This document shows, in pieces, positions 9,298 through 17,588 of a stretch of DNA of 64,000 nt (positions within the stretch are counted from its first letter, which is position 1; every line of letters starts with the position of its first letter). The notes beneath the pieces are model-generated. The model saw only the letters and a program-made list of their open reading frames with translations. It had not been told where the DNA came from and did not search any database. A program made the position numbers and the translations under genes. The stretch lies in contig NZ_JAAAWN010000018.1 of NCBI RefSeq assembly GCF_010500865.1, positions 1-64,000 on the forward strand, given 5' to 3'. This DNA comes from Alteromonas profundi. Its GTDB lineage: Bacteria > Pseudomonadota > Gammaproteobacteria > Enterobacterales > Alteromonadaceae.

Positions 9298-9326
9298 TTA
9301 TGGTATCTGATGCATTTTGATTCAAG
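9298..9326 (-). promoter_or_regulatory. Possible heat-shock (sigma-32) promoter of clpB
   Basis: On the minus strand CTTGAA (9321-9326) lies 15 bp ahead of TACCATAA (9298-9305), a partial match to the CTTGAA / CCCCATNT sigma-32 elements. It is about 40 bp upstream of the clpB start. The -35 box is good, the -10 box weak. Confidence 0.4.
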
Positions 9327-9359
9327 TGGAAGAGGAAAAGAATTCACTAAACCTTTGAT

Positions 9360-10133
9360 TTAGCGCAAACCTATAACACTAACTATGCGTCCGGTAGAAG
9401 TTAACCCTTGGTGTGTGGCGCGTCGGTGGGAATAAAACGACTCTGACTCACAATAGGTACAACGACGACTATTGATAACGTTATCGATACCAAGAGACAG
9501 TAGTTGAAACTCAGCGATTTTGGGAAGGTCTAGTTGAAACTTATTTACTTTTGTACCGGCTTTTATGGCGCCAGCGTAATGCGAAAAGGTATTGGCGAGT
9601 TGCAGATCGACCTCGTAACACGTTTGACAAATAGCCGGTCCTATCCAAGCCATTAGTTGATTAGGCACAGCATTAAACTGCTTTACGCATTTAGTAATTA
9701 TGTCTAAACGTAAGCCTTTCCAACCAGCATGAATTGCTGCTACTTGCGTTCCTGATGAATCACATAAGAGTATGGGAACACAATCAGCGGTCATTACAGC
9801 GCAAAAAGAATGAGAAGAGGAAGACATTGCCGCATCTGCCCTGGGTATCTTAGTGCTGTTAAGATTATCTTCCTGGTCACTCACTCTATTAGCATCAATA
9901 GGTAAGCCAACTATATGATTGCCATGAACCTGTTGGAGCCAGCATATGCGATCAGCATAGGGCAAAGTCGCTCTATTGCGTTTAACAGCAGTAGGGTCAT
10001 CGCCCACATGATCGCCAACATTACACCCAGCATATTCGCCTTCGCTTACACCATGATTGCGTGTACTGGTATACGCCACTATATTACTAGGCGCATTCCA
10101 TGAAGGCGTAATTATATGGGGGCTATTACTCAT
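9360..10133 (-). CDS. pgeF: Purine nucleoside phosphorylase / peptidoglycan editing factor (YfiH family)
   Basis: This 257-residue protein belongs to the laccase-domain YfiH/PgeF family. Members have been described as broad purine nucleoside phosphorylases and as cytoplasmic enzymes that remove mis-incorporated amino acids from peptidoglycan precursors. The metal-site residues are in place: H in NHG near the N-terminus, TADCVPIL, AAIHAGWKGL, IGPAICQTCYEV and the C-terminal CTYCE with SHRR. It overlaps rluD by 4 bp and is translationally coupled to it. The rluD-pgeF-clpB order is common in gammaproteobacteria. Confidence 0.92.
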   Translation of the reverse strand: MSNSPHIITPSWNAPSNIVAYTSTRNHGVSEGEYAGCNVGDHVGDDPTAVKRNRATLPYADRICWLQQVHGNHIVGLPIDANRVSDQEDNLNSTKIPRADAAMSSSSHSFCAVMTADCVPILLCDSSGTQVAAIHAGWKGLRLDIITKCVKQFNAVPNQLMAWIGPAICQTCYEVDLQLANTFSHYAGAIKAGTKVNKFQLDLPKIAEFQLLSLGIDNVINSRRCTYCESESFYSHRRATHQGLTSTGRIVSVIGLR

Positions 10134-11113
10134 ATAATGTCTTCAGGGTTCTCTTTGGTATCTAAGCGTACCGCCTCTAACAAGTTTTGCATATCCTCGG
10201 GCAGCGGGGCTTGCCATGTCATCCACTCTTCTGTTTCTGGATGATACAAAGAGAGTTGAGCAGCATGCAGTGCTTGACGTTGAAAGCCTCTTAGCGTGGA
10301 TATAAAATCCTCCGATGCTCCTTTTGGAAGACGGGGCCGACCGCCGTAGACAGGATCGCCCAACAAAGGGTGCTTTACATAAGCCATATGCACCCGTATT
10401 TGGTGGGTACGTCCAGTTTCAAGCTTCAAGCGCAGATGCGTATAAGCTCTGAATTTCTCCATCACTCGGTAATGCGTAGTTGCAGGCTTCCCGCCCTCTC
10501 TTACCGCCATATGGGTGCGTTTAGTAGCATGGCGACCAATAGGCGCTTCAACCACTCCACCGGCCACCATAGTGCCAAGCGCAATGGCTTCATATTCTCG
10601 GCTCATTACTCGATGTTGAAGTTGATCGACCAAATGGGTTTGCGCAGGTAAGGTTTTTGCAACCACCATAAGCCCAGTAGTATCTTTATCAAGACGATGG
10701 ACGATACCTGCACGCGGTACCTTATCGATATTCGGTACATGATTTAATAATGCATTAAGCACAGTTCCGTTGGGATTTCCCGCGCCGGGATGTACTACTA
10801 AATCGGCAGGCTTGTTGATAACTAAAATATGTTCATCTTCATAAACGATATCTAAGTCTATATTTTGCGGCTGGCTGGTTACTTGAATTTCTATCTCAGC
10901 ATTCACCGTTACCCGTTCTTCCATCTGCATTTTATGGCGAGGAACTGTGATAACCTCACCATTAACCGCAACTTTGCCGTCTTGAATCCAAGTTTTTAAC
11001 TTAGAACGTGAATATTCAGGGAACAAATCAGCTAAAACCTGATCTAAACGAAGACCAAAGTGCTCAGGCCCTGTAGTCTCGTCTAATTGTATTGTGTTGT
11101 CCGACTCTGTCAT
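10130..11113 (-). CDS. rluD: 23S rRNA pseudouridine(1911/1915/1917) synthase RluD
   Basis: RluD makes the three pseudouridines in helix 69 of 23S rRNA, needed for normal 50S maturation. The 327-residue protein has an N-terminal S4 RNA-binding domain (about 18-80) and the RluA-type catalytic core with HRLDKDTTGL, in which Asp142 is the predicted catalytic residue. It also has KPADLVVHPG and the late RTHQIRVHMAY motif. It is divergent from bamD, the conserved arrangement. Length and motifs favour RluD over RluC or RluA. Confidence 0.95.
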   Translation of the reverse strand: MTESDNTIQLDETTGPEHFGLRLDQVLADLFPEYSRSKLKTWIQDGKVAVNGEVITVPRHKMQMEERVTVNAEIEIQVTSQPQNIDLDIVYEDEHILVINKPADLVVHPGAGNPNGTVLNALLNHVPNIDKVPRAGIVHRLDKDTTGLMVVAKTLPAQTHLVDQLQHRVMSREYEAIALGTMVAGGVVEAPIGRHATKRTHMAVREGGKPATTHYRVMEKFRAYTHLRLKLETGRTHQIRVHMAYVKHPLLGDPVYGGRPRLPKGASEDFISTLRGFQRQALHAAQLSLYHPETEEWMTWQAPLPEDMQNLLEAVRLDTKENPEDII

Positions 11114-11282
11114 AACACCAATGATTAAATGTAAAAGGGGTATTATAACAAGCTTTCTGTCGGTACACTGCGTTGTTTATTAAATTGTATGGTTTTTCTC
11201 ATCGCGAGTACGTTAGAATACGAAAAACATGAGCTTAGACAGCGAAGTAATCCACTCTGTTTAGCAGGAAATTAGAATTATT

Positions 11283-12050
11283 ATGAAATCATTTCGTTTA
11301 TTAGCGCCCGTAGTACTCGGTGCTATGGTATCGGTCGCAGGGTGTAGTTCCTCCGGCAATGAAGAAGAAAAAGCCGTATTGGCGAACATGGGCGCTCAGC
11401 AACTCTACGAGCGAGCCAAGCAAAATATGGAAGTGGGTAACTTTAGTGCCGCTGCACAAACCCTTAGCGCCTTAGACTCACGTTACCCGTTTGGTCCGTT
11501 GTCGCACCAAGTTCAGTTAGACCTTATTTATAGCTATTATAAGTCGGGTAAACTTGATGAAACACTTGCCACCATCGACCGCTTCGTCCGTCTGAACCCT
11601 AACCATGCGGATGTAGACTATGCGTACTATATGCGTGGTTTAACAAACATGGAAGCTGACAGTAATTTATTTCAAGAGTTGATGAATATCGATAGAACCG
11701 ATCGAGATCCATCGAAGTCACGTGAAGCGTTTGAAGATTTCAGACGTTTACTTCAGCAATACCCAGATAGCAAATACGCCGCAGACGCCCGAAAGCGCAT
11801 GTTGCATATTAAAGATAGACTTGCGCGCTATGAAATTGCGATTGCACGCTTTTACATGCGCCGCCAAGCTTATGTAGCAGCCGCTAACCGCGGTCGATAT
11901 GTGATTGAACATTTTCCAGACAGTACGCAAGTACAACAGGCACTTGAAATTATGGTGTCTAGTTACGAACAATTAGGCTTAGATGAATTGCGTGAAAATG
12001 CCATGAAAACGCTAAAGCTTAATTACCCAGAAAGTGACTTTATAAGCTAA
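11283..12050 (+). CDS. bamD: Outer membrane protein assembly lipoprotein BamD
   Basis: BamD is an essential periplasmic lipoprotein of the BAM complex that folds beta-barrel proteins into the outer membrane with BamA. The 255-residue protein has a lipoprotein signal with VAGC lipobox (Cys21). TPR-like helices follow, including the family-typical SRYPFGP-like segment (DSRYPFGPLSHQVQ) and the AYYMRGL segment. The start at 11283 follows AGGAAATTAG. It is monocistronic and divergent from rluD. A weak hairpin follows the stop. Confidence 0.95.
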   Translation: MKSFRLLAPVVLGAMVSVAGCSSSGNEEEKAVLANMGAQQLYERAKQNMEVGNFSAAAQTLSALDSRYPFGPLSHQVQLDLIYSYYKSGKLDETLATIDRFVRLNPNHADVDYAYYMRGLTNMEADSNLFQELMNIDRTDRDPSKSREAFEDFRRLLQQYPDSKYAADARKRMLHIKDRLARYEIAIARFYMRRQAYVAAANRGRYVIEHFPDSTQVQQALEIMVSSYEQLGLDELRENAMKTLKLNYPESDFIS

Positions 12051-12066
12051 TTTAGTGTACAGATAA

Positions 12067-12093
12067 AAGCGCACTGGTATCTATGGTGCGCTT
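12067..12093. terminator. Hairpin between convergent bamD and chrR
   Basis: AAGCGCAC (12067-12074) pairs with GTGCGCTT (12086-12093). It lies in the 45-bp gap between two convergent genes. The tail is only partly T-rich, so termination strength is uncertain. Confidence 0.5.
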
Positions 12094-12095
12094 AG

Positions 12096-12812
12096 TTATC
12101 TAAAGAAGAGATGACTAAAGGGGTTAAGTAGCCGCGCCAGCCCTGATGTAAAATGAAGCGGTTGATCCACAATGCTAAATACCAAACACCCTTCTTTCTT
12201 ATCCGCGCGGGGCGTATGAGTGTGCTGGTCGTCCATAAATATAAAGTCGCCAGTGTCATAGTTATTCAACCCATCACTGAACTCACCGTCAAGTACCAGC
12301 GTGTACTCAGTGCCTCTATGTGTATGTTCAGGTACGCTGCCACCTGGCCCCATATATATAAAATTAGCCACACCTTGGTTTCCAAGTTCAACCGGAGCCT
12401 GCCACAACTTGCCTACCAAACTAGACCAATTTCCGGTTTTATCGGCGTAACGGCGAAGCGTACGCGGTAACGTGAATGCCCGGCCATCTAATTCTATGGT
12501 CGACGCACTTCGCTCTTTGTTGTGTGAGCGCGGCTTATGATGACGGCTTTGTGCAGGGTGGTCGGGATGGACCGCTGATGGCATCTGCGTAATGTGTGCC
12601 AACATGTTGTCAAAATCAGGGGAGAAAAGCGGCTCGCTAACACGATTATCTTCAAATAAACTGCTAGCTAGCCGCTCTGTTTCAATTTCTACTATACGCT
12701 GGCAATGCGAACACATATCACAATGCGCCGACACTAAAATTGAAACGGCGGGCGATAAGCTACCCTCAACAAACGACTCGAGTTGTTGAGTATGGGGGTG
12801 AAACCTAATCAT
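12096..12812 (-). CDS. chrR: ChrR-type zinc/cupin anti-sigma factor
   Basis: The 238-residue protein has the two-domain ChrR layout. The N-terminal zinc anti-sigma domain has His5/His7 and the H-x3-C-x2-C motif (His30, Cys34, Cys37). The C-terminal cupin domain (about 120-238) has a metal-site pattern in EHTHRGTEY, then DGEF and DQHTHTP. In Rhodobacter, ChrR holds its ECF sigma factor inactive and releases it in response to singlet oxygen; the cupin domain is needed for that. It starts 8 bp after the sigma gene, so the pair is one operon. The nearby lipid operon has a matching promoter. Sensing of singlet oxygen or organic peroxide is inferred by family. Confidence 0.9.
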   Translation of the reverse strand: MIRFHPHTQQLESFVEGSLSPAVSILVSAHCDMCSHCQRIVEIETERLASSLFEDNRVSEPLFSPDFDNMLAHITQMPSAVHPDHPAQSRHHKPRSHNKERSASTIELDGRAFTLPRTLRRYADKTGNWSSLVGKLWQAPVELGNQGVANFIYMGPGGSVPEHTHRGTEYTLVLDGEFSDGLNNYDTGDFIFMDDQHTHTPRADKKEGCLVFSIVDQPLHFTSGLARLLNPFSHLFFR

Positions 12813-12820
12813 TTGCTTGT

Positions 12821-13432
12821 CTATTCACTATCTTGCAGCATACCTTTAAGTCTTTGCAGCGCTAAACGAGTGCGAGACTTCACTGTTCCTAATGGAATGT
12901 CCAATTCATCCGCTACTTCCTGTTGCGATTTACCATCTATATAGATTGATTCTATTACCGTTTGTTGTTTGTCTGGCAGAGCCTCAAATAAGTGTCCAAT
13001 TTGCTCTAACGTCACTTGTTCGTCAAGAGGCGCTTCGTTTAAGTCTGCAGTTTGTTCACATAATACGGGCCATAAATCGTCAGAACACACATCTTCTTTA
13101 CGGTTTTGCAGTTTGCGTAACATATCGAAACGGATATTTCGTGCAATCGTGAAAATCCAGGTAGAAGGCGAACCTTTTTCTGCGTTAAATAAGTGAGACT
13201 TTTGCCATACATTCGACATTGTGTCTTGTACTAACTCCATCGCCAGTGCTTCATTACCCATTTGTTTGAGCGCATAAGAACGTAAACGTGGCGCGAAATA
13301 ATTAAACACGCGAGCAAAAGAGCGTTTGCAACGATGCTCTGCTACGGCGACCAAATATTCTGACATTTCAACTGCGCATTCTTTAGGTTTAATGGCGCTG
13401 TTACTTTGTTCCAGTGGAATTCCAACTAACAT
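12821..13432 (-). CDS. ECF RNA polymerase sigma factor, partner of ChrR (ECF11-like)
   Basis: This is a sigma-70 family ECF factor with region 2 (ARVFNYFAPRLRSYALKQ..., then WQKSHLF and STWIFTIARN) and region 4 (LPDKQQTVIE, IPLGTVKSRTRLALQRL). The 203-residue length includes about 22 residues ahead of MSEYLVAVAEH, where the conserved domain begins. Neither ATG has a good ribosome-binding site, so the true start may be at 13366. The next gene is a ChrR anti-sigma factor, which places it in the photo-oxidative-stress ECF group. It is distinct from the envelope-stress RpoE at 49498. The LON-domain gene lies upstream on the same strand. Confidence 0.9.
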   Translation of the reverse strand: MLVGIPLEQSNSAIKPKECAVEMSEYLVAVAEHRCKRSFARVFNYFAPRLRSYALKQMGNEALAMELVQDTMSNVWQKSHLFNAEKGSPSTWIFTIARNIRFDMLRKLQNRKEDVCSDDLWPVLCEQTADLNEAPLDEQVTLEQIGHLFEALPDKQQTVIESIYIDGKSQQEVADELDIPLGTVKSRTRLALQRLKGMLQDSE

Positions 13433-13511
13433 ATGATTCGTCCGCTTTTCGATTAGTTAATACATTCTACGAATAATAAGTAGAAAGCGTTCGGCTAATG
13501 GCGCTGATTTG

Positions 13512-13543
13512 CATTACAATTATGTAATGAATGCGTCATTCAT
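13512..13543. repeat. Two back-to-back palindromes upstream of the ChrR-linked sigma gene
   Basis: CATTACAATTATGTAATG (13512-13529) has 7-bp perfect arms. ATGAATGCGTCATTCAT (13527-13543) also has 7-bp perfect arms and shares three bases with the first. Both lie in the 138-bp gap between the LON-domain gene and the sigma gene. They could be a tandem operator or mRNA hairpins. No terminator-like T-run follows. Confidence 0.6.
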
Positions 13544-13570
13544 ACGCTTTTCTCCCTTTGCGACCGCTCC

Positions 13571-14152
13571 TTAAGGAATTAATGCACTTAGGTAATTCAA
13601 CAATTTTGTACAATTATGTTGCTGTAAAAATTGCTGCTTTTGCCCACCATCTACCGGAAGTAATTCTAGCCAACGCTGCATTACCCAAATGGGGTCATCG
13701 AACCTTGGTGCTTCATACAACGCAGCAATGTCTTCGTACTTCGCAAAAATTTCCTTGAGTCGCTCATCCATAGGCGATATTTGCTTCGGGTCTATGTCAC
13801 ATTGCCACGGGGTTAATTCTTCACAACGCCCCACCCTGAGTCCATCGGACTCGGTGACAATATCAGACACCTCTACAAGCTTAGAACCAGCAACCTTTAT
13901 GCCAAGCAATCCATCATCTAGTAAATCGAAGTCTACGACCTTTGCGTAAGTACCAATAGGGTATATATGTTGGTTGCACTCTCTGTCCCCTTTCGCATTG
14001 AGCATACACATGACAAAGCCACTGTTTTCGGCGCATACCTGCTTAATCATGCGAGTATAACGGGGCTCAAAAATACGCAACGACATACGCCCTTCAGGAA
14101 GCAGGTGAGCCGATAGCGGAAATAATGGGACGTATGGAATCTTCATAAACAC
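13571..14152 (-). CDS. LON peptidase substrate-binding (N-terminal) domain protein
   Basis: The 193-residue stand-alone protein matches the LON N-terminal domain: PLFPLSAHLLPEGRMSLRIFEPRY near the N-terminus, then a beta-rich segment with GTYAKVVDFDLLDDGLLGIKVAG. It has no ATPase or Ser-Lys protease domain, so it is not a protease. Such proteins are widespread in gammaproteobacteria and poorly characterised; a role in substrate binding is inferred. A TGATCC-like promoter sits about 20 bp upstream, facing the lipid operon's promoter, which suggests control by the ChrR-linked sigma factor. It may be co-transcribed with the sigma/anti-sigma pair downstream. Confidence 0.82.
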   Translation of the reverse strand: MFMKIPYVPLFPLSAHLLPEGRMSLRIFEPRYTRMIKQVCAENSGFVMCMLNAKGDRECNQHIYPIGTYAKVVDFDLLDDGLLGIKVAGSKLVEVSDIVTESDGLRVGRCEELTPWQCDIDPKQISPMDERLKEIFAKYEDIAALYEAPRFDDPIWVMQRWLELLPVDGGQKQQFLQQHNCTKLLNYLSALIP

Positions 14153-14172
14153 TTAACTCTTAAACACTAATG

Positions 14173-14202
14173 CCATTACGCCAATGTGAACAATTTGGAT
14201 CG
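14173..14202 (-). promoter_or_regulatory. Probable ECF-sigma promoter of the LON-domain gene
   Basis: On the minus strand CGATCC (14197-14202), an 18-bp spacer and TAATGG (14173-14178) match the arrangement of the promoter facing the other way at 14239-14268. Transcription would begin about 14 nt ahead of the LON-domain start codon. It differs from the stronger site at one -35 base and in the last three -10 bases. Confidence 0.45.
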
Positions 14203-14238
14203 CATGGGAAAGATTTTCATAGTATGGCGTCACCTAAC

Positions 14239-14268
14239 TGATCCATGTGCCAATAAACAGGGTAAATA
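14239..14268 (+). promoter_or_regulatory. Probable ECF-sigma (ChrR-controlled) promoter of the lipid operon
   Basis: TGATCC (14239-14244), an 18-bp spacer and TAAATA (14263-14268) agree with the TGATC-N18-TAA pattern known for the Rhodobacter sigma-E/ChrR regulon. It is the only promoter-like site I recognise ahead of the five-gene operon, and the encoded sigma/anti-sigma pair is less than 1 kb away. Confidence 0.65.
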
Positions 14269-14411
14269 AATTAACTAAAATTAACTATATCAGTCGGTTG
14301 TAGCTGTTAATATGTAAGATTACTAGGCACCAGCGCAACTAGGAACATTCGGCCACGGGTATTCCGTGTATGGCATTGCGCTTTAACGACATACTTAAGA
14401 GAGCGATGGTA

Positions 14412-14846
14412 ATGGATGTAATCGACCGATTTTGCACAGTATATTCTGATTTATGCCAAGTATCCCAAGAGGATTTAGCAAACATTTACAGCCAAGATGT
14501 AGTGTTTATTGACCCAATTAAAGCCCACCGTGGCTTAGCCGATGTTCAATCTTATTTCGCCCACCTACTTGAGCGAGCACAAAGCTGTCGCTTTGATATA
14601 ACGACAATTATTGCTACCCAACCAAGCCAGACAACCAATATTACTCATGTGGTTAATTGGACCATGTACCTTAACATCCAAAAGTATTCTAACGAAATCA
14701 CCCTTAAAGGCACGACTCAGCTTAGTGTTCGAGATGATCGCATTTGCTACCACAGAGATTACTATGATTTAGGCCAAATGGTTTATGAACATATTCCTAT
14801 TTTGCGTTTCTTTATTAAGAAAATAAAGGCGAGGATGGCGCAATGA
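14412..14846 (+). CDS. NTF2-like / SnoaL-type protein, first gene of lipid operon
   Basis: This small protein of about 145 residues has an NTF2/SnoaL-like alpha+beta cone pattern (YSQDVVFIDPIKAHRGLADVQSYF, later HVVNWTMYL and DRICYHRDYYD). I chose the ATG at 14412 because AAGAGAG lies 8 bp upstream. In-frame ATGs at 14370 and 14406 are also possible. It overlaps the SDR gene by 4 bp. Homologues travel with the SDR/amine-oxidase/DUF1365/CFA-synthase set in ChrR-type regulons. Function is unknown; NTF2 folds often bind hydrophobic ligands or act as isomerases or cyclases. Confidence 0.75.
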   Translation: MDVIDRFCTVYSDLCQVSQEDLANIYSQDVVFIDPIKAHRGLADVQSYFAHLLERAQSCRFDITTIIATQPSQTTNITHVVNWTMYLNIQKYSNEITLKGTTQLSVRDDRICYHRDYYDLGQMVYEHIPILRFFIKKIKARMAQ

Positions 14847-15559
14847 AACGCATTTTAATTACCGGGGCGACCTCAGGTATCGGTAAGGCGCTTGCTCTAC
14901 ACGCCGCGAAAAATAACTATAACGTAATTGCGTGCGGAAGAAATCAAGACGCGCTCGATGCGTTAGCGCAACAGGCTAATATTACGTCGTTGCGTTTTGA
15001 CGTTACCAATGAGCAAGATGCGCTGAAAGCATTAAAGGACATTCATGTAGATTACGCAGTACTTAACGCGGGCACCTGCGAATACGTTGATGTAGATGCT
15101 TTTGAACCTAAGATGTTCAGACGCGTGTTTGAACCTAATTTTTTTGGCGTAGTAAACTGCGTGAACGGGCTTTTACCCAACCTTAGGCCCGGCAATAAGC
15201 TTATTATTGTAGATAGCATGTCGCGATTACTCCCTTTCACCCGAACCCAAGCCTATGGTGCTAGCAAAGCTGCGCTACACTACTTTACTAAGAGCCTTGA
15301 CGTAGATTTACATGACAAAGGTATTCATGTTCAAGCCGTTTCTCCGGGATTTGTTGAAACGCCGTTAACCGATAAAAATGAATTTGAAATGCCCATGAAG
15401 ATTACGGCGGAAGAAGCGGCATCGGCTATGCTTAAAGGGATAGAGAGCAGTAAAGGAACAGTCTATTTTCCCCGAATGTTTGGTTTACTCTTACGCTTTA
15501 TGCATAAACTGCCCGAGAGCTTGAAGAAAAAACTCTCTTTATCGATGCGCGAAAAATAA
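14843..15559 (+). CDS. Short-chain dehydrogenase/reductase (lipid operon)
   Basis: The 238-residue SDR has the NAD(P)-binding ITGATSGIGKA motif at residues 5-15, NAG near residue 76 and the catalytic Ser...YGASK (Tyr near 139, Lys at +4). The C-terminal PGFVETPLTDKNEF follows the classical fold. It overlaps the NTF2-like gene and lies 28 bp ahead of the FAD gene. The substrate is not visible from sequence; operon context suggests a lipid or lipid-oxidation product. Confidence 0.88.
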   Translation: MKRILITGATSGIGKALALHAAKNNYNVIACGRNQDALDALAQQANITSLRFDVTNEQDALKALKDIHVDYAVLNAGTCEYVDVDAFEPKMFRRVFEPNFFGVVNCVNGLLPNLRPGNKLIIVDSMSRLLPFTRTQAYGASKAALHYFTKSLDVDLHDKGIHVQAVSPGFVETPLTDKNEFEMPMKITAEEAASAMLKGIESSKGTVYFPRMFGLLLRFMHKLPESLKKKLSLSMREK

Positions 15560-15587
15560 GCAACACTCCTTCAACGAGAATAACTAA

Positions 15588-16853
15588 ATGGCGAAAAAAA
15601 TTGCGATTATTGGGACTGGAATATCAGGATTGACCAGTGCTTACTTACTTAATCAAACCCAGGATATCACCGTCTACGAAGCTAATGATTATATCGGCGG
15701 TCATACAGCAACTAAACGCATAAACGACGGGCAAGAAACCCATAACATAGATACTGGGTTTATCGTGTTCAATAATTGGACCTACCCAAACTTCATTAAG
15801 CTAATGGATAAATTGAACGTTGCCTACCAACCCACAGAAATGAGCTTTTCTGTGGCCAGTAAAAAAGCAAATATCGAATATAACGGTAATAACCTAAATA
15901 GCCTTTTCGCCCAACGCAGAAATCTTATGCGCCCGCGATTTTGGCGAATTATTGCTGACATTCTTACCTTTAATAAAGCGTGCAAAACTATGGTGGCGGA
16001 AAAGCGAGAGACTAACCACCTTACCCTAGGCGACATTATTGAGGAACTTAATTTAAGTGAGGATTTCTCGCGCTACTACATTTTGCCCATGTGTGCGGCG
16101 ATTTGGTCTGCCAGCTTGGCACAAACGAGGCAATTTCCCCTTACGTTCTTTCTTCAGTTTTTTAATAATCATGGGCTTTTAAACGTCAGCGATAGGCCTC
16201 AATGGTTTACGATTAAAGGGGGGTCTAATCAATACATTGCCCCTTTAATAGCGTCGTTTAAAGACAAAATAAAGCTTTCGTGTCCGGTGCTATCTGTGTC
16301 CAGAACAGACCAGGGATGGCGGCTTAAAGATTCACTAAATAGCGAAAGCTACTACGATGAAGTAGTGTTTGCTTGCCATAGCGACCAAGCTCTTGCCATG
16401 CTAGACACACCCACGCCACAACAACAACAAATACTCGGCGCCATCCCGTTTTCAAAAAACGATGTAGCGCTACATAAAGATACGAGACAATTACCCAAAC
16501 GCAAACTGGCGTGGGCAAGCTGGAATTATCGCTTGAAAGACGAAGGCAACGAAGAAGAGAGACCTGCTACTGTCACCTATAACATGAACATTTTACAACG
16601 GCTTATCGCTACCAACGAATACTGTGTAACCTTAAATAATACAGATGAGATAGACGCTAGTGCCATCTTAGGCCGTTATAGCTATGAGCACCCGCAATAC
16701 AGTGCTGCTATGGTAGCGGCGCAACAACGCCGTGGCGAAATATGTGGCATTGATGGCCTGCATTTTTGCGGCGCTTATTGGTACAACGGCTTTCACGAAG
16801 ATGGTGTGCGAAGTGCGCTTGAGGTGTGCGAACGTTTTGGAGCCAAGCTGTAA
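15588..16853 (+). CDS. FAD-dependent amine-oxidase-like oxidoreductase (lipid operon)
   Basis: The 421-residue protein has an N-terminal dinucleotide-binding GTGISGLTSAYLL and the EANDYIGGHT segment typical of the flavin amine oxidase superfamily (COG2907 group). The C-terminal FAD contact region includes CGAYWYNGFHEDG. Family members are regularly linked with cyclopropane-fatty-acid-synthase-like genes and DUF1365 in ChrR/sigma-E regulons. A flavin enzyme of this group has been implicated in fatty-acid desaturation towards furan fatty acids in alphaproteobacteria; assigning that role here is inference. Its stop overlaps the DUF1365 start as TAATG. Confidence 0.85.
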   Translation: MAKKIAIIGTGISGLTSAYLLNQTQDITVYEANDYIGGHTATKRINDGQETHNIDTGFIVFNNWTYPNFIKLMDKLNVAYQPTEMSFSVASKKANIEYNGNNLNSLFAQRRNLMRPRFWRIIADILTFNKACKTMVAEKRETNHLTLGDIIEELNLSEDFSRYYILPMCAAIWSASLAQTRQFPLTFFLQFFNNHGLLNVSDRPQWFTIKGGSNQYIAPLIASFKDKIKLSCPVLSVSRTDQGWRLKDSLNSESYYDEVVFACHSDQALAMLDTPTPQQQQILGAIPFSKNDVALHKDTRQLPKRKLAWASWNYRLKDEGNEEERPATVTYNMNILQRLIATNEYCVTLNNTDEIDASAILGRYSYEHPQYSAAMVAAQQRRGEICGIDGLHFCGAYWYNGFHEDGVRSALEVCERFGAKL

Positions 16854-17581
16854 TGGACAGTGCAATATATCAAGGCAAGGTATTCCACCAACGCTTTGTC
16901 CCCACGCAGCATAAGTTTGACTATGACATATATTTATTTTGGCTACACCTTGATGAACTCGCCGATTTAAGCGAGTCGCTTATGCACTTTTCTGCAACCT
17001 CTCGGGCGCGGGTACGTTTCAACCGTGACGACTATTTAGGCCCTCGCGAGAAGTCTCTTGCCCTAGCCGTGAAAGAAAAAATGACGCAGTTAGGCGCTAA
17101 TGACGTTGAGGGTGACATCTTTATGCTCGGCCAATTACGCATATGGGGGCTGTATTTTAGCCCGGTGAATTTTTATTATCTGCGAACGCCCTGTGGTCAT
17201 TTCAGCTATTTACTGGCTGAAGTTAGCAATACACCTTGGAACGAACGCCACTATTATTTGGTTGATTTAGACAAACAGGATGACACGGAAAAAGCGTTTC
17301 ACGTTTCTCCCTTCAACCCAATGGATATGACATACCAATGGCACATTGGCCAACCCTCAAGCCGGCTTTCATTAACAATGAATTGTGTACGGGATAAAAA
17401 AGAATTTAGCGCCGGTATTCGCTTATCCAGACTAAGCTTAAATAACACGAATCTAAGCCGTGTAATGAAACGTATACCTAGTATGACAATTAAAACCATG
17501 GTGGGAATATATTGGCAAGCGATAAAGCTCTTTTTCAAACGCACGCCAATATACGATCACCCTAAAAAGAGTCAGGAATAA
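16853..17581 (+). CDS. DUF1365 family protein (lipid operon)
   Basis: The start is the ATG in the TAATG overlap with the FAD gene; an earlier in-frame ATG at 16826 lies inside that gene and is less likely. The 242-residue product matches DUF1365: YQGKVFHQRFVPTQHKFDYDIYLFWLHLDEL at the N-terminus, then SPVNFYYLR, NTPWNERHYY and a late positively charged stretch. The family has no settled biochemical function but is almost always beside the amine-oxidase-like and CFA-synthase genes, as here. I infer a role in acyl-chain modification of phospholipids. Confidence 0.88.
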   Translation: MDSAIYQGKVFHQRFVPTQHKFDYDIYLFWLHLDELADLSESLMHFSATSRARVRFNRDDYLGPREKSLALAVKEKMTQLGANDVEGDIFMLGQLRIWGLYFSPVNFYYLRTPCGHFSYLLAEVSNTPWNERHYYLVDLDKQDDTEKAFHVSPFNPMDMTYQWHIGQPSSRLSLTMNCVRDKKEFSAGIRLSRLSLNNTNLSRVMKRIPSMTIKTMVGIYWQAIKLFFKRTPIYDHPKKSQE

Positions 17582-17588
17582 TAACAAC

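Noticed and set aside
12163..12185. TGATCC followed by TAAATA-like sequence within chrR
   Set aside because: The spacing between the two boxes is far below 18 bp and the site is inside a coding region facing a convergent gene.
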